Made by a program: the position numbers and the translations under genes | In this document: piece by piece, positions 8,822 through 16,000 of the stretch | Layout of the letters: every line of letters starts with the position of its first letter | Position numbering within the stretch: the first letter of the stretch is position 1 | Notes under the pieces: generated by a model | What the model saw: the letters and a program-made list of their open reading frames with translations, nothing else | Databases searched by the model: none | Told to the model about the DNA's origin: nothing | Assembly (NCBI GenBank): GCA_964433635.1 | Contig: CAYSSG010000040.1 | Coordinates: 1-16,000 of the forward strand | Length of the DNA stretch: 16,000 bases | Source of the DNA: CAYSSG01 sp964433635 | GTDB taxonomy: Bacteria; Atribacterota; Phoenicimicrobiia; Phoenicimicrobiales; Stramentimicrobiaceae | Direction: 5' to 3'

Positions 8822-8886
8822 ACTATTTTAGCACTCATTTTATTTAAACCTGGGAATAAACCGGTATTGATTTGAAAGAAAAGACA

Positions 8887-9651
8887 ATGGACAGTATCCC
8901 TGTGTGGGGTATAAAAATAAATCCTTTAAGAAAGACGGATATTGTTAGTTTAATAGATGACCATCTGACCAATAAAGATGGCGTTATGCATCTCACAGGA
9001 GTCAATCCCGAGACTATTTCTCAGGCACAGACCAACACAGAATTACTTAAAGCAATTAATTCTTCAGATCTTGTCAATATTGATAACATGCTGGTAACAA
9101 CATGTTTGAGGTTGCTTGGCTATAAAATTCCTGAAAGGGCAGCCTGTCCTGATATATTTGAGCTGTTGCTGGAATTGAGTAACAGAAAAGGTTATACTGT
9201 ATATTTCCTGGGAGCCAGGGAGGAGATCCTTGTGACGATGATTGAAAAAATTTCTCATAAATACCCGACAATTAATATAGCCGGATCAAGAAATGGCTAT
9301 TTTAAGACTGAAGATGAAGCTCGTATTGTCGAGGTAATCAGGTCTGCCGGACCTGATATGTTGTTTATTGCATTACCTACTCCGCAGAAAGAGCTTTTCA
9401 TTAATCGTAATAAGGACAGACTTGGAACCCGTTTTGCTTTTGGTGTGGGAGGAGCTTTCGATGTCCAGGCAGAAAAAGTTGTCAGGGCTCCTGAATGGAT
9501 GCGTAGTATAGGACTGGAAGGTATTCACAGGGCATTACAGAACCCTTCAGATTATGGGAAAAGATATTTGAAATATTACTTGCCTTTTTTGAAACTTTTT
9601 TTCAAAGAATTGGTAAAACCAAAACAGATCAATAAAAAAGAAAAAACCTAA
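8887..9651 (+). CDS. WecG/TagA/CpsF family glycosyltransferase (GT26)
   Basis: This protein has 254 residues from the ATG at 8887. A TTG at 8872 would add five residues, but the ATG gives the usual short N-terminus ending in VWGIKINPL. GT26 features appear in order: a Thr/Asn segment LTGVNPETI (residues 36-44), NIDNM with Asp66 at the expected catalytic position, LGYKIPERAACPDIFE (77-92), VYFLGAREE, PDMLFIALPTPQKELF (156-171), FGVGGAFDVQAEKVVRAPEW (185-204) and GLEGIHRALQNP (209-220). The family transfers N-acetylmannosamine-type or glucosyl residues to a lipid-diphospho-sugar acceptor, usually as the second sugar (WecG, TagA, CpsF). The position after Asp66, commonly Gly, is Asn here. The basic, aromatic C-terminal tail may dock to the membrane. 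Its stop is one base before the next ATG. Confidence 0.92.
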   Translation: MDSIPVWGIKINPLRKTDIVSLIDDHLTNKDGVMHLTGVNPETISQAQTNTELLKAINSSDLVNIDNMLVTTCLRLLGYKIPERAACPDIFELLLELSNRKGYTVYFLGAREEILVTMIEKISHKYPTINIAGSRNGYFKTEDEARIVEVIRSAGPDMLFIALPTPQKELFINRNKDRLGTRFAFGVGGAFDVQAEKVVRAPEWMRSIGLEGIHRALQNPSDYGKRYLKYYLPFLKLFFKELVKPKQINKKEKT

Positions 9652-9652
9652 T

Positions 9653-10669
9653 ATGATCAAAGGAGCAATTATAGGTCTTGGGAAAATGGGATTGTCTCAT
9701 GCTGCCATTGTTGGAGCACATCCCGGAGTAGAACTTGTTGCGGTATGCGACACTTCATCATTGATACTGGATGGATTTAAAAAATTCAGCCGTGTAAAAA
9801 CCTATTCTGATTACCGGAAAATGATTGATGAGACCAAGCCGGAGTTTGTTGTTGTTGCAACACCGACAAAATTTCATTATAACATGGTGAAATACTCTAT
9901 TGAAAAAGGCTTACACGTTTTTTGTGAAAAACCTTTCAGCCTGAGTATTGAAGAAGGGAAAGAACTCGTCTCCCTGGCTGGTGAGAGAGGGATAATAAAT
10001 CAGGTTGGTTTTCATAACCATTTTATCGGAACATTCAGGGAATTAAAAAGGTTACTTGATCTGAAAATACTTGGAGATGTTGTTCATTTTCAGGGAGAAG
10101 CCTATGGGCCTGTAGTGACAAAAGAGAAAGGAGGTACCTGGCGTTCCGATCCTTCAGAAGGAGGAGGATGCCTCTATGATTATGCTTCACATGTAATTAA
10201 CCTTATCCAGGAGATAATCAGCCGTCCGGAAAAAATCCACGGCACACTCCTCAAAAGTATCTACTCGAGGAATGTTGAAGATGCAGTTTATTCCCTTCTC
10301 CGGCTGAAAAACGGAATAACAGGTACACTGCTTGTTAACTGGAGCGATGAGACATATCGCAAGATGTCTACTTCGGTGACTGTCTTTGGAAAGAATGGAA
10401 AGATAATTTGTGATGCAACAGAAATAAAAATATATCTGAAAGAACCTTTTCCTGAAGAAAATCTTGACAGAGGGTGGACTATAAAATATATCACAGAATT
10501 GGCTATACCAGTTGATTTTTACCTCAGAGGAGAGGAATACAGTGCCCAAATCGATCATTTTATCGATTGTATAGCAAAAAAAGAACAGGTGAAATACAAT
10601 TCTTTTGAACAGGCTTTATATACTGATATGGTCATAGATATGATAATGAATGATGCAAAAAATAATTAG
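9653..10669 (+). CDS. Gfo/Idh/MocA family NAD(P)-dependent oxidoreductase
   Basis: This is a 338-residue protein of the usual family length. The N-terminal Rossmann fold has the dinucleotide loop GLGKMG (residues 8-13) and an acidic Asp33 after the second strand (VAVCD). EKP lies at residues 92-94 at the nucleotide/substrate interface. The C-terminal alpha/beta domain has GGTWRSDPSEGGGCLYDYASHVINL, in which Asp176 and His180 form the DxxxH catalytic pattern. In polysaccharide loci these enzymes usually oxidise or reduce a hydroxyl or keto group of a nucleotide sugar. The gene starts one base after the GT26 stop and ends one base before the next ATG, so it is probably co-translated with the unknown protein that follows. 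This ties its function to that partner. The substrate is unknown. Confidence 0.92.
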   Translation: MIKGAIIGLGKMGLSHAAIVGAHPGVELVAVCDTSSLILDGFKKFSRVKTYSDYRKMIDETKPEFVVVATPTKFHYNMVKYSIEKGLHVFCEKPFSLSIEEGKELVSLAGERGIINQVGFHNHFIGTFRELKRLLDLKILGDVVHFQGEAYGPVVTKEKGGTWRSDPSEGGGCLYDYASHVINLIQEIISRPEKIHGTLLKSIYSRNVEDAVYSLLRLKNGITGTLLVNWSDETYRKMSTSVTVFGKNGKIICDATEIKIYLKEPFPEENLDRGWTIKYITELAIPVDFYLRGEEYSAQIDHFIDCIAKKEQVKYNSFEQALYTDMVIDMIMNDAKNN

Positions 10670-10670
10670 T

Positions 10671-11528
10671 ATGGAAAAAGTATTATTGGGTGATAACCAG
10701 TTTTTTGCGGTAAGCCATCTTTCTGATGAGAGATCACGGGCTCAGTCAATCCGTTTTAAGGATAATGAAGCCATCATAAGGGTTATTGATCAGGCTGTTG
10801 AACTGGGTATTAAAACATTTATGTGTACAACACACGACCGTATAGCAGGAATATGTGACCATATCAGGAAAAACCCCGAAAAATATAAAGGATTTAAGAT
10901 ATACCCCTGTATGCCCTATGCTCATAAATATGCCAATGCTGTTACTGAACTGGGTATAATAGGGACAATTAAACAGTACGTTCCGGGCAATATCTTCAGC
11001 ACTTTTACAAAGGGAGGGGTAGCATATCTTAGTAAGGATTTCATAAAACTGATAGAGATATTCATTGATGCTGAAATGAAAATGTTCAAGGGAATTGATA
11101 CTCCTGTTATTTTTATTCAGAATGTTATTGTTGATCTTGTACTCGGACTTCGTATGTGGGATATATTTGCAGAATACGATAAGTATATCAGGAAAAAATA
11201 CAAAGCTGAACCGGGTTACATAACTATGAATATGCCGGCTCTTCTCGATGCTCTTAACTCGGTTGGCATTGAGAACCCCATTATTTGCAGTTCTGTTAAT
11301 AAAGCAGGTTTCAGAATGTCAGGCGGGAAAATGGTGTATGAAAAATACCTCAGGGAAAAACAATTCAGGCCTGTTGCAATGCAGGTTCTTGCCGCAGGAG
11401 CATTAAAGCCAAAAGAAGCTATCGGGTACCTTGGTAATTTCCCAAAAATAGAATCAGTACTTTTCGGAGCATCAACAAAAGCACATATCAAAGAGACCAA
11501 AGAGCTGATAGAGAGCTATCTGGCTTAA
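10671..11528 (+). CDS. Conserved hypothetical protein, possibly an aldo/keto-reductase-like TIM barrel
   Basis: This protein has 285 residues from the ATG at 10671. In-frame ATGs at 10650 and 10653 would overlap the oxidoreductase; I chose 10671 because it keeps the stop-N-ATG spacing seen elsewhere in the operon. It has no signal peptide or clear membrane segment. Alternating strands and helices suggest a TIM barrel: VLLGDNQFF at the N-terminus, GIKTFMCTTHDR, FKIYPCMPYAHKYANAV, a central hydrophobic VIFIQNVIVDLVLGLR, GYITMNMPALLDAL and PIICSSVNKAGFRMSGG. The end, VAMQVLAAGALKPKEAI plus ESVLFGASTKAHIKET, resembles the cofactor-phosphate-binding end of aldo/keto reductases, but I do not see the AKR catalytic tetrad. 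The polar motifs CTTHDR and PCMPYAHK are candidate active-site residues. Tight coupling to the Gfo/Idh/MocA gene suggests a shared sugar-modifying pathway. The function is unknown. Confidence 0.7.
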   Translation: MEKVLLGDNQFFAVSHLSDERSRAQSIRFKDNEAIIRVIDQAVELGIKTFMCTTHDRIAGICDHIRKNPEKYKGFKIYPCMPYAHKYANAVTELGIIGTIKQYVPGNIFSTFTKGGVAYLSKDFIKLIEIFIDAEMKMFKGIDTPVIFIQNVIVDLVLGLRMWDIFAEYDKYIRKKYKAEPGYITMNMPALLDALNSVGIENPIICSSVNKAGFRMSGGKMVYEKYLREKQFRPVAMQVLAAGALKPKEAIGYLGNFPKIESVLFGASTKAHIKETKELIESYLA

Positions 11529-11546
11529 AAAAGAGAGTGTCTTTTT
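11528..11546. terminator. Possible bidirectional terminator hairpin between convergent genes
   Basis: AAAAAGA (11528-11534) and TCTTTTT (11540-11546) form a perfect 7-bp inverted repeat with a 5-base loop. The hairpin sits between the convergent stop codons at 11528 and 11547 and overlaps both. The stem is AT-rich and short, so it is weak. The A and T runs would provide U-rich RNA on either strand. The location is right for a shared terminator, but the structure alone is not strong evidence. Confidence 0.35.
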
Positions 11547-14500
11547 ATTTAATTATTAATTTTTTTGTGAAAACTGTTACGTTATCCTGTAGCAGTTTTA
11601 TTACATAGATGCCACGGGCAAAATCAGCAGGTATGGGGATAGTATTGATACCTTCATATATTATGGTTTCAAGAAGAACTTTCCCTGAAAGGCCATAGAT
11701 CCTTATAATATAAGAGTTTTGAGATATTCCGTTTAATTTAATATTAATATATTCACTGGCGGGATTTGGGTATATTACAGGACTCTCTGTAATAAGATCT
11801 GACAGATCTGTATCCGTTTTTAGTTCTTTGGAACTATCTGTTCCTTTTATTCCGGAATTTCCCACATAGTTTATTACATATTTAGGACTTATTGTATTTG
11901 CCCAATAACGTGTGACTGACTGCAACTGATTGGAAGAAGGAATAGTGTAAGCAACTGTTACCTCATCGCCAAAAACAACTGGACTTGCCAGAGTAAGAAA
12001 CACTTTATATCCGGATATTGAAACACTATTAATACTTCTTGCCGTAGAATTAACTCTTACGCTAAATGCAGAAGAAGATGGAATAATATCTGCCAGTGCC
12101 ATGTTATAAGTCATTTCCACAATTGAAGGTGTGGCATCCTGGATGAGTGAACTTAGGTATACAGGATGGGGGTCTGCATATACGTTATTTGTAACTGACT
12201 GAATTCCGCTCGAATAAGCCCACCATCGGGCAGTTGACTGAAGCTGATCTGAAGAAGGTACTGTATATGATACTGTGACTACATCCCCACTAACAACTGC
12301 ACTTGAAAGGTTCAGCAGAACCTTTGAGCCGGATATTTCAACCGATGATACAGACCTTGATGTAGAATTAACATTAACCGAAAAGGCAGAAGTGGGAGGG
12401 ATTATATTTTCAAGCAAAGGTTGGTCATAAATAATCTCAATCAGGGAGGGATTTTCATCTTCAATCGAAGAACTGACATAATAGGGTATTCCGCCTTTCA
12501 CATTGTTTGTCACATTCTGAGTCCCGCTGGAATAAGCCCACCACCGGGCAGTTGACTGAAGCTGATTTGAAGAAGGTATTGTGTATGCTACAGTAACATC
12601 ATTCCCATAAGCCACAGCGCTTGAAAGGTTCAGCAGAACCTTTGAGCCGGATATTTCAACAGATGATACAGACCTTGNNNNNNNNNNNNNNNNNNNNNNN
12701 NNNNNNNNNNNNNNNNNNNNNNNNNNNNNNNNNNNNNNNNNNNNNNNNNNNNNNNNNNNNNNNNNNNNNNNNNNNNNAAGAACTGACATAATATGGTATT
12801 CCGCCTTTTACATTGTTTGTTACGTTCTGAGTCCCGCTTGAATAAGCCCACCACCGGGCAGTTGACTGAAGCTGATTTGAAGAAGGCACTGTGTATGCTA
12901 CAGTAACATCGTTCCCATAAGCCACAGCACTGGAAAGGTTCAGCAGAACCTTTGAGCCGGATATTTCAACAGATGATACAGACCTTGTTGTAGAATTGAC
13001 CTTGACTGAAAAAGCAGAGGCAGGAGGAATTACACTTTCCAGCAGAGTCTGGTCATAAATTATTTCCAGTCTGGATGGATTTTCATCTTCAATAGAAGAA
13101 CTGACATAATATGGTATTCCGCCTTTTACATTGTTTGTTACGTTCTGAGTTCCGCTGGAATAAGCCCACCACCGGGCAGTTGACTGGAGCTGATTTGAAG
13201 AAGGCACCGTGTATGCTACAGTAACATCATCGCCATAAGCAACAGCACTGGAAAGAGTAAGAAGAACTGTCGCCCCGGATATATCAACAGACGATACCGA
13301 TCTTGTCACGGAATTGACTTTAACTGAAAAAGCAGAGGTGGGAGGAATTACACTTTCCAGGAGAGTCTGGTCATAAATTATTTCCAGTCTGGATGGATTT
13401 TCATCTTCAATAGAAGAACTGACATAATATGGTATTCCGCCTTTTACATTGTTTGTCACGTTCTTAGTTCCGCTTGAATAAGCCCACCACAGGTCAGTTG
13501 ACTGGAGCTGATTTGAAGAAGGTATAGTGTATGCCACAGTGACATCATCACCATAAGCAACAGCACTGGAAAGAGTCAGAAATACCTTTGTGCCTGATAT
13601 GTTAACAGAGGATACAGTTCTTGTTGAAGAATTTACTTTGACTGAAAATGCTGAAACGGGTGGGATTACATCTTCAAGAAGACTTTGATTGTAGACCATC
13701 ACCAGAAGAGAATTGTTGGAATTTTCGATAGAAGAGCTGACATATTCCGGAACAGTTGATTGCTCAGTTTCAGGATCCGGATCAGGCATAAGAATTGCTG
13801 AAGTATAGGGTTGTAATTTAACAGAAGTACTGTATTTAGTGCCTTTAGCATCAATCATGGGTTTGCTCAGGGAAAAAGTCCTCTCAGTTTTTGATGCATT
13901 ATAGAATAACTTAATGTCATCAGGATTTGAAATTTCACAAGGAGCCCCGAAAGAATTTGAATCTTCTCCTGATTGGGTTTTCCATTGTTCAAGGGATCTG
14001 TCCGCCCAACCGGTTTGATTATCTACCCACCAAACAATATGTGCACTGTCATTAACTGGTCTCATGTAATAGTTTCCATCAGCATCAACAAAGGGATTGT
14101 CTGGTGAAAACTGAAGACCAATTTTCAATGTTTTTTCCGTATTATGTTTTGCAAATAATATATTGTTATTAAATAAATTATTTTTTGTAGTCGACGGAGA
14201 TATAAAATTCTGAAACTTAACCTGTACTGTATTATTAAATGATGTATTGCCAATAATTGTATCAGCTAGTGGATCTGCAAAGGCAAAACCATTTTGTCTG
14301 CAAAAAGCAACCGTATTGTTAATTATATTGGCATCACTTGTAGGTGAATCAAAGAAAATTCCATCAGCATAATAATGAACAGGGTATGTCCCTTCTGAAT
14401 TACCATAACTGTTCAGAACTATGTTGCCCTCCACCAATGTTGATTCCCATGTCCGGTTGTGAGTATAAATACCACTTCCGTCATTAAGTAGCAGCACCGA

Positions 14501-15694
14501 ATTATTTACGAAATTATTTTTTATTATATTCCTGTGCCCGGCAAAAGATATTCCATTGTATCCGCTTGAATCGACAGAATTATATTGGATCAATATGTCA
14601 TTACAATAGTTAGAACCAATCCCTACTCCCAGGGAACTTAATAAGCTTGCTCCCAAAAGCATACCTGAATTAGTAACTGTATTATTTGTCAGACTGGTTT
14701 CCTCACTTGAATCCTGCCATATCCCGGCTGAAACGGAATGATTAATATCGTTACCATCAAAAGTGCTGTATCTTACATTATGTAATCTTATTGCGTGTTC
14801 TCCGGAAAAGTTGAAAACACAATTCCTGACAGAACTGTAATCAACATATCTTTCCATATTGATGGAAGATTCAATTGCACCTCTGAAGTGAATATTGTTT
14901 ATGTCAATATAGTCATAGCTTGAATTGTATATCAAATTATTTACAGAGGGAACTCTTACTGTATAGTTAACCGGAGACTTTAATCCGAAATACACATATA
15001 ATCTGGTTCCGTTATAAAACCATTCTCCAAAAGTTGTTAATGTTCTTATGTCATTCTGAATGAAATATCCATAATTATTTGTGGCATTAATAGTTGTCCC
15101 TTTACTGGTATAACTGATTGTATTTCCCGAATGGTTGTTTATAATGCATCTGTCCAGTATCCAATCATTTTTTCTTATAACGGCTTCTGCCCCATCCCAG
15201 TCAGGACTGGCAGGTAGTTCATTATCTGTAATAGATGTATTTGTTGAATATGATTCATACTTAAGATAGGTATTATCCGGATATCGGCCCATGGCATACC
15301 ATCTGTCATTAATTGTGATGAAATTTGGTGCAGAACTACAACTTACAGCACTGGAATATATACCATTACCTTCATTGATCCAGTAAGATACATTGGAGAA
15401 ACCCGTAATTACAGGTTTCTCTCCGCTGCCGTATGAGCTTATGGTGATTGGATTACCGCTTCTTCCCGAGGCGGTGATTTTCAAACTGCCGTAAAAGGTA
15501 TCCCCGCATCTGAATAATATTTTGTCTCCGGGACTCATTGTAGAGAATACGGAGTTTATTTTTTCAATCGTTTTCCAGGCAGAAGATTCGCTTAAACCAT
15601 TAGCATTATCATCCCCTGAAGAACTTACATAATATGTTGTTGCGGAAGCTGTAAAGCTTATTGCAAAAAAAACTACTATTAATAAGTATCTCAT
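11545..15694 (-). CDS. Large T9SS-secreted beta-helix protein with SWM-like tandem domains, interrupted by an assembly gap
   Basis: I treat the two open stretches on either side of the 100-N gap as one gene, because both encode the same repeat array. From the ATG at 15694 there is a signal peptide (MRYLLIVVFFAISFTASA, then TTYYVSSSG). An upstream GTG at 15724 is less likely because it overlaps AAGGAG. Residues about 20-130 resemble the start of secreted parallel beta-helix proteins, and about 255-490 contain Asn-rich PbH1-like coils (NNTV, GNTSFNN). A beta-rich region follows and ends in LQPYTSAILM. At least six SWM-like domains follow from about residue 648. The last ~80 residues are a T9SS type A sorting domain (PVIYPNPASEYINIKL, GLSGKVLLET, GIYVIKLLQ). 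It should be exported by Sec and then T9SS to the surface or medium. If the gap is 108 bp the protein has 1385 residues. It may act on or bind polysaccharide; no catalytic residues are assigned. Confidence 0.88.
11854..13753 (-). repeat. Tandem array of 318-bp units encoding SWM-like beta-domains
   Basis: Units of 106 codons start, reading the minus strand, at 13753, 13435, 13117, 12799, 12489 and 12171; the fourth is split by the N gap. Each encodes YVSSSIE, a LLExxIPPxSAFSVxVNS segment, RSVSSVxISG, LSSAVAYGxDVTVAYTxPSSNQLQS and a WWAYSSG...VTNNV end. This pattern matches SWM-type (flagellar-associated-repeat-like) immunoglobulin-like domains. The inner units are very similar even at DNA level, while the first and last have diverged. 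That is typical of arrays that grow by internal duplication. Confidence 0.92.
12678..12777. other. Assembly gap (100 N)
   Basis: Exactly 100 N lie inside the fourth 318-bp unit. The distance between equivalent bases in units 4 and 5 (12778 and 12468) is 310 instead of 318, so the natural length would be 108 bp for a single unit. Adding 8 bp also brings the two halves of the gene into the same frame. More complete units could also be missing. Confidence 0.97.
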
Positions 15695-15741
15695 TAATAC
15701 AAAACAGAAATATATGTTAATCACTCCTTAATACTGCCCTA

Positions 15742-15766
15742 TTATAACTGTGAATACCGGTTATAA
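15742..15766. promoter_or_regulatory. Inverted repeat in the leader of the large secreted protein
   Basis: TTATAAC (15742-15748) and GTTATAA (15760-15766) form a perfect 7-bp inverted repeat around an 11-base spacer. It lies just downstream of the candidate promoter, so it could be a protein-binding operator or a leader hairpin. Nothing else supports a function, and the arms are AT-rich. Confidence 0.3.
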
Positions 15767-15777
15767 ATTACGCAGTG

Positions 15778-15808
15778 CAAAAATAATTATTAAAAATATA
15801 TTAACAAT
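15778..15808 (-). promoter_or_regulatory. Candidate Bacteroidetes-type promoter for the large secreted protein
   Basis: On the minus strand TATTTTTG (15785-15778) matches the Bacteroidetes -7 consensus TAnnTTTG exactly. ATTG (15808-15805), a one-mismatch form of the -33 TTTG, lies 19 bases upstream. Transcription would start near 15771, leaving a leader of about 75 bases before the ATG at 15694. The region is AT-rich, so a chance match is possible. Confidence 0.5.
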
Positions 15809-15958
15809 ACTAATATAATAATTTATAAGTTAATAAATTAGGATGGGTTAAGAAAGCTTTGGATAACAATAATTTCGTCTTTTTTTTTAAGATTTTTTTA
15901 ACACTTACAGGTAATTGTTTTTAAAGTCGTTCATAATTTATCTTTCTGTAACTAATCA

Positions 15959-16000
15959 GTGCCTAGAGTTTTGAGTGCCTAGAGTGCCTAAAGTTAGTAA
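15959..16000. repeat. Short direct-repeat cluster with 9-bp core GTGCCTAGA
   Basis: GTGCCTAGA occurs at 15959-15967 and 15975-15983, followed directly by GTGCCTAAA at 15984-15992. A 7-bp GTTTTGA separates the first two copies, and the start of another unit (GTTAGTAA) runs to the window edge. The array probably continues beyond the window. It lies in non-coding DNA. The stretch 15809-15958 before it is AT-rich and shows no gene or structure that I can support. Confidence 0.75.

Noticed and set aside
7742..8862. ACCGGT hexamers in the gaps before two genes (about 7743 and 8858), with a similar one at about 15757, as a shared operator
   Set aside because: The sites share only the palindromic hexamer, have different flanks and different distances to genes, and the same hexamer also occurs inside coding sequence near 5291.
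10187..10558. A 123-codon open frame on the minus strand inside the oxidoreductase gene
   Set aside because: It lies wholly antisense to a well-conserved enzyme gene, shows no recognisable domain and is rich in unlikely residue combinations. It is a shadow frame.
12656..12789. Two separate genes, or a frameshifted pseudogene, on the minus strand split at the N run
   Set aside because: The frame difference follows from the artificial 100-N length. A gap of 108 bp, predicted by the repeat period, joins both parts in one frame, and both sides carry the same repeat.

Overview
The window looks like chromosomal DNA from a member of the Bacteroidota, probably Bacteroidales or a relative. The evidence is the AT-rich composition, a C-terminal type IX secretion (T9SS) sorting domain, a promoter candidate of the Bacteroidetes -33/-7 type, and the weak or absent Shine-Dalgarno sequences in front of most genes. 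A run of exactly 100 N shows that this is a draft scaffold.

Layout. Bases 1-447 hold the 3' end of a sugar aminotransferase of the DegT/DnrJ/EryC1/StrS (FdtB-like) type. It carries an in-frame tract of 7-bp repeats. Bases 529-11528 hold nine genes on the plus strand that form a Wzx/Wzy-type surface polysaccharide (O-antigen, capsule or exopolysaccharide) locus: a Wzx flippase, a CgeB-like glycosyltransferase with a TPR tail, a Wzy-like polymerase, three GT4-type glycosyltransferases, a WecG/TagA/CpsF (GT26) glycosyltransferase, a Gfo/Idh/MocA oxidoreductase and a protein of unknown function that resembles a TIM barrel. Spacing is tight: the flippase/CgeB-like, GT26/oxidoreductase and oxidoreductase/unknown junctions are all stop-N-ATG, so much of this is probably one operon that starts upstream of the window.

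The minus strand from 15694 to 11545 holds one very large secreted protein, convergent with the operon. It has a signal peptide, a right-handed beta-helix, at least six tandem ~106-residue SWM-like beta-domains and a T9SS tail. The 100-N gap lies inside the repeat array. The 318-bp periodicity and the reading frame together predict that the missing DNA is 108 bp, or 108 bp plus whole repeat units. Bases 15725-16000 are non-coding and hold a promoter candidate, an inverted repeat and a cluster of short 9-bp direct repeats at the window edge.

How the genes fit together (inference). The aminotransferase and perhaps the oxidoreductase/unknown pair make modified nucleotide sugars. The five glycosyltransferases assemble a repeat unit on a lipid carrier, Wzx flips it and Wzy polymerises it. 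No initiating sugar-phosphate transferase, chain-length regulator or export machinery lies in the window. I see no mobile element, CRISPR array, tRNA or rRNA. The most notable signals are the frame-sensitive heptamer tract inside the aminotransferase, the gapped mosaic repeat array, and the coupled oxidoreductase/unknown pair.
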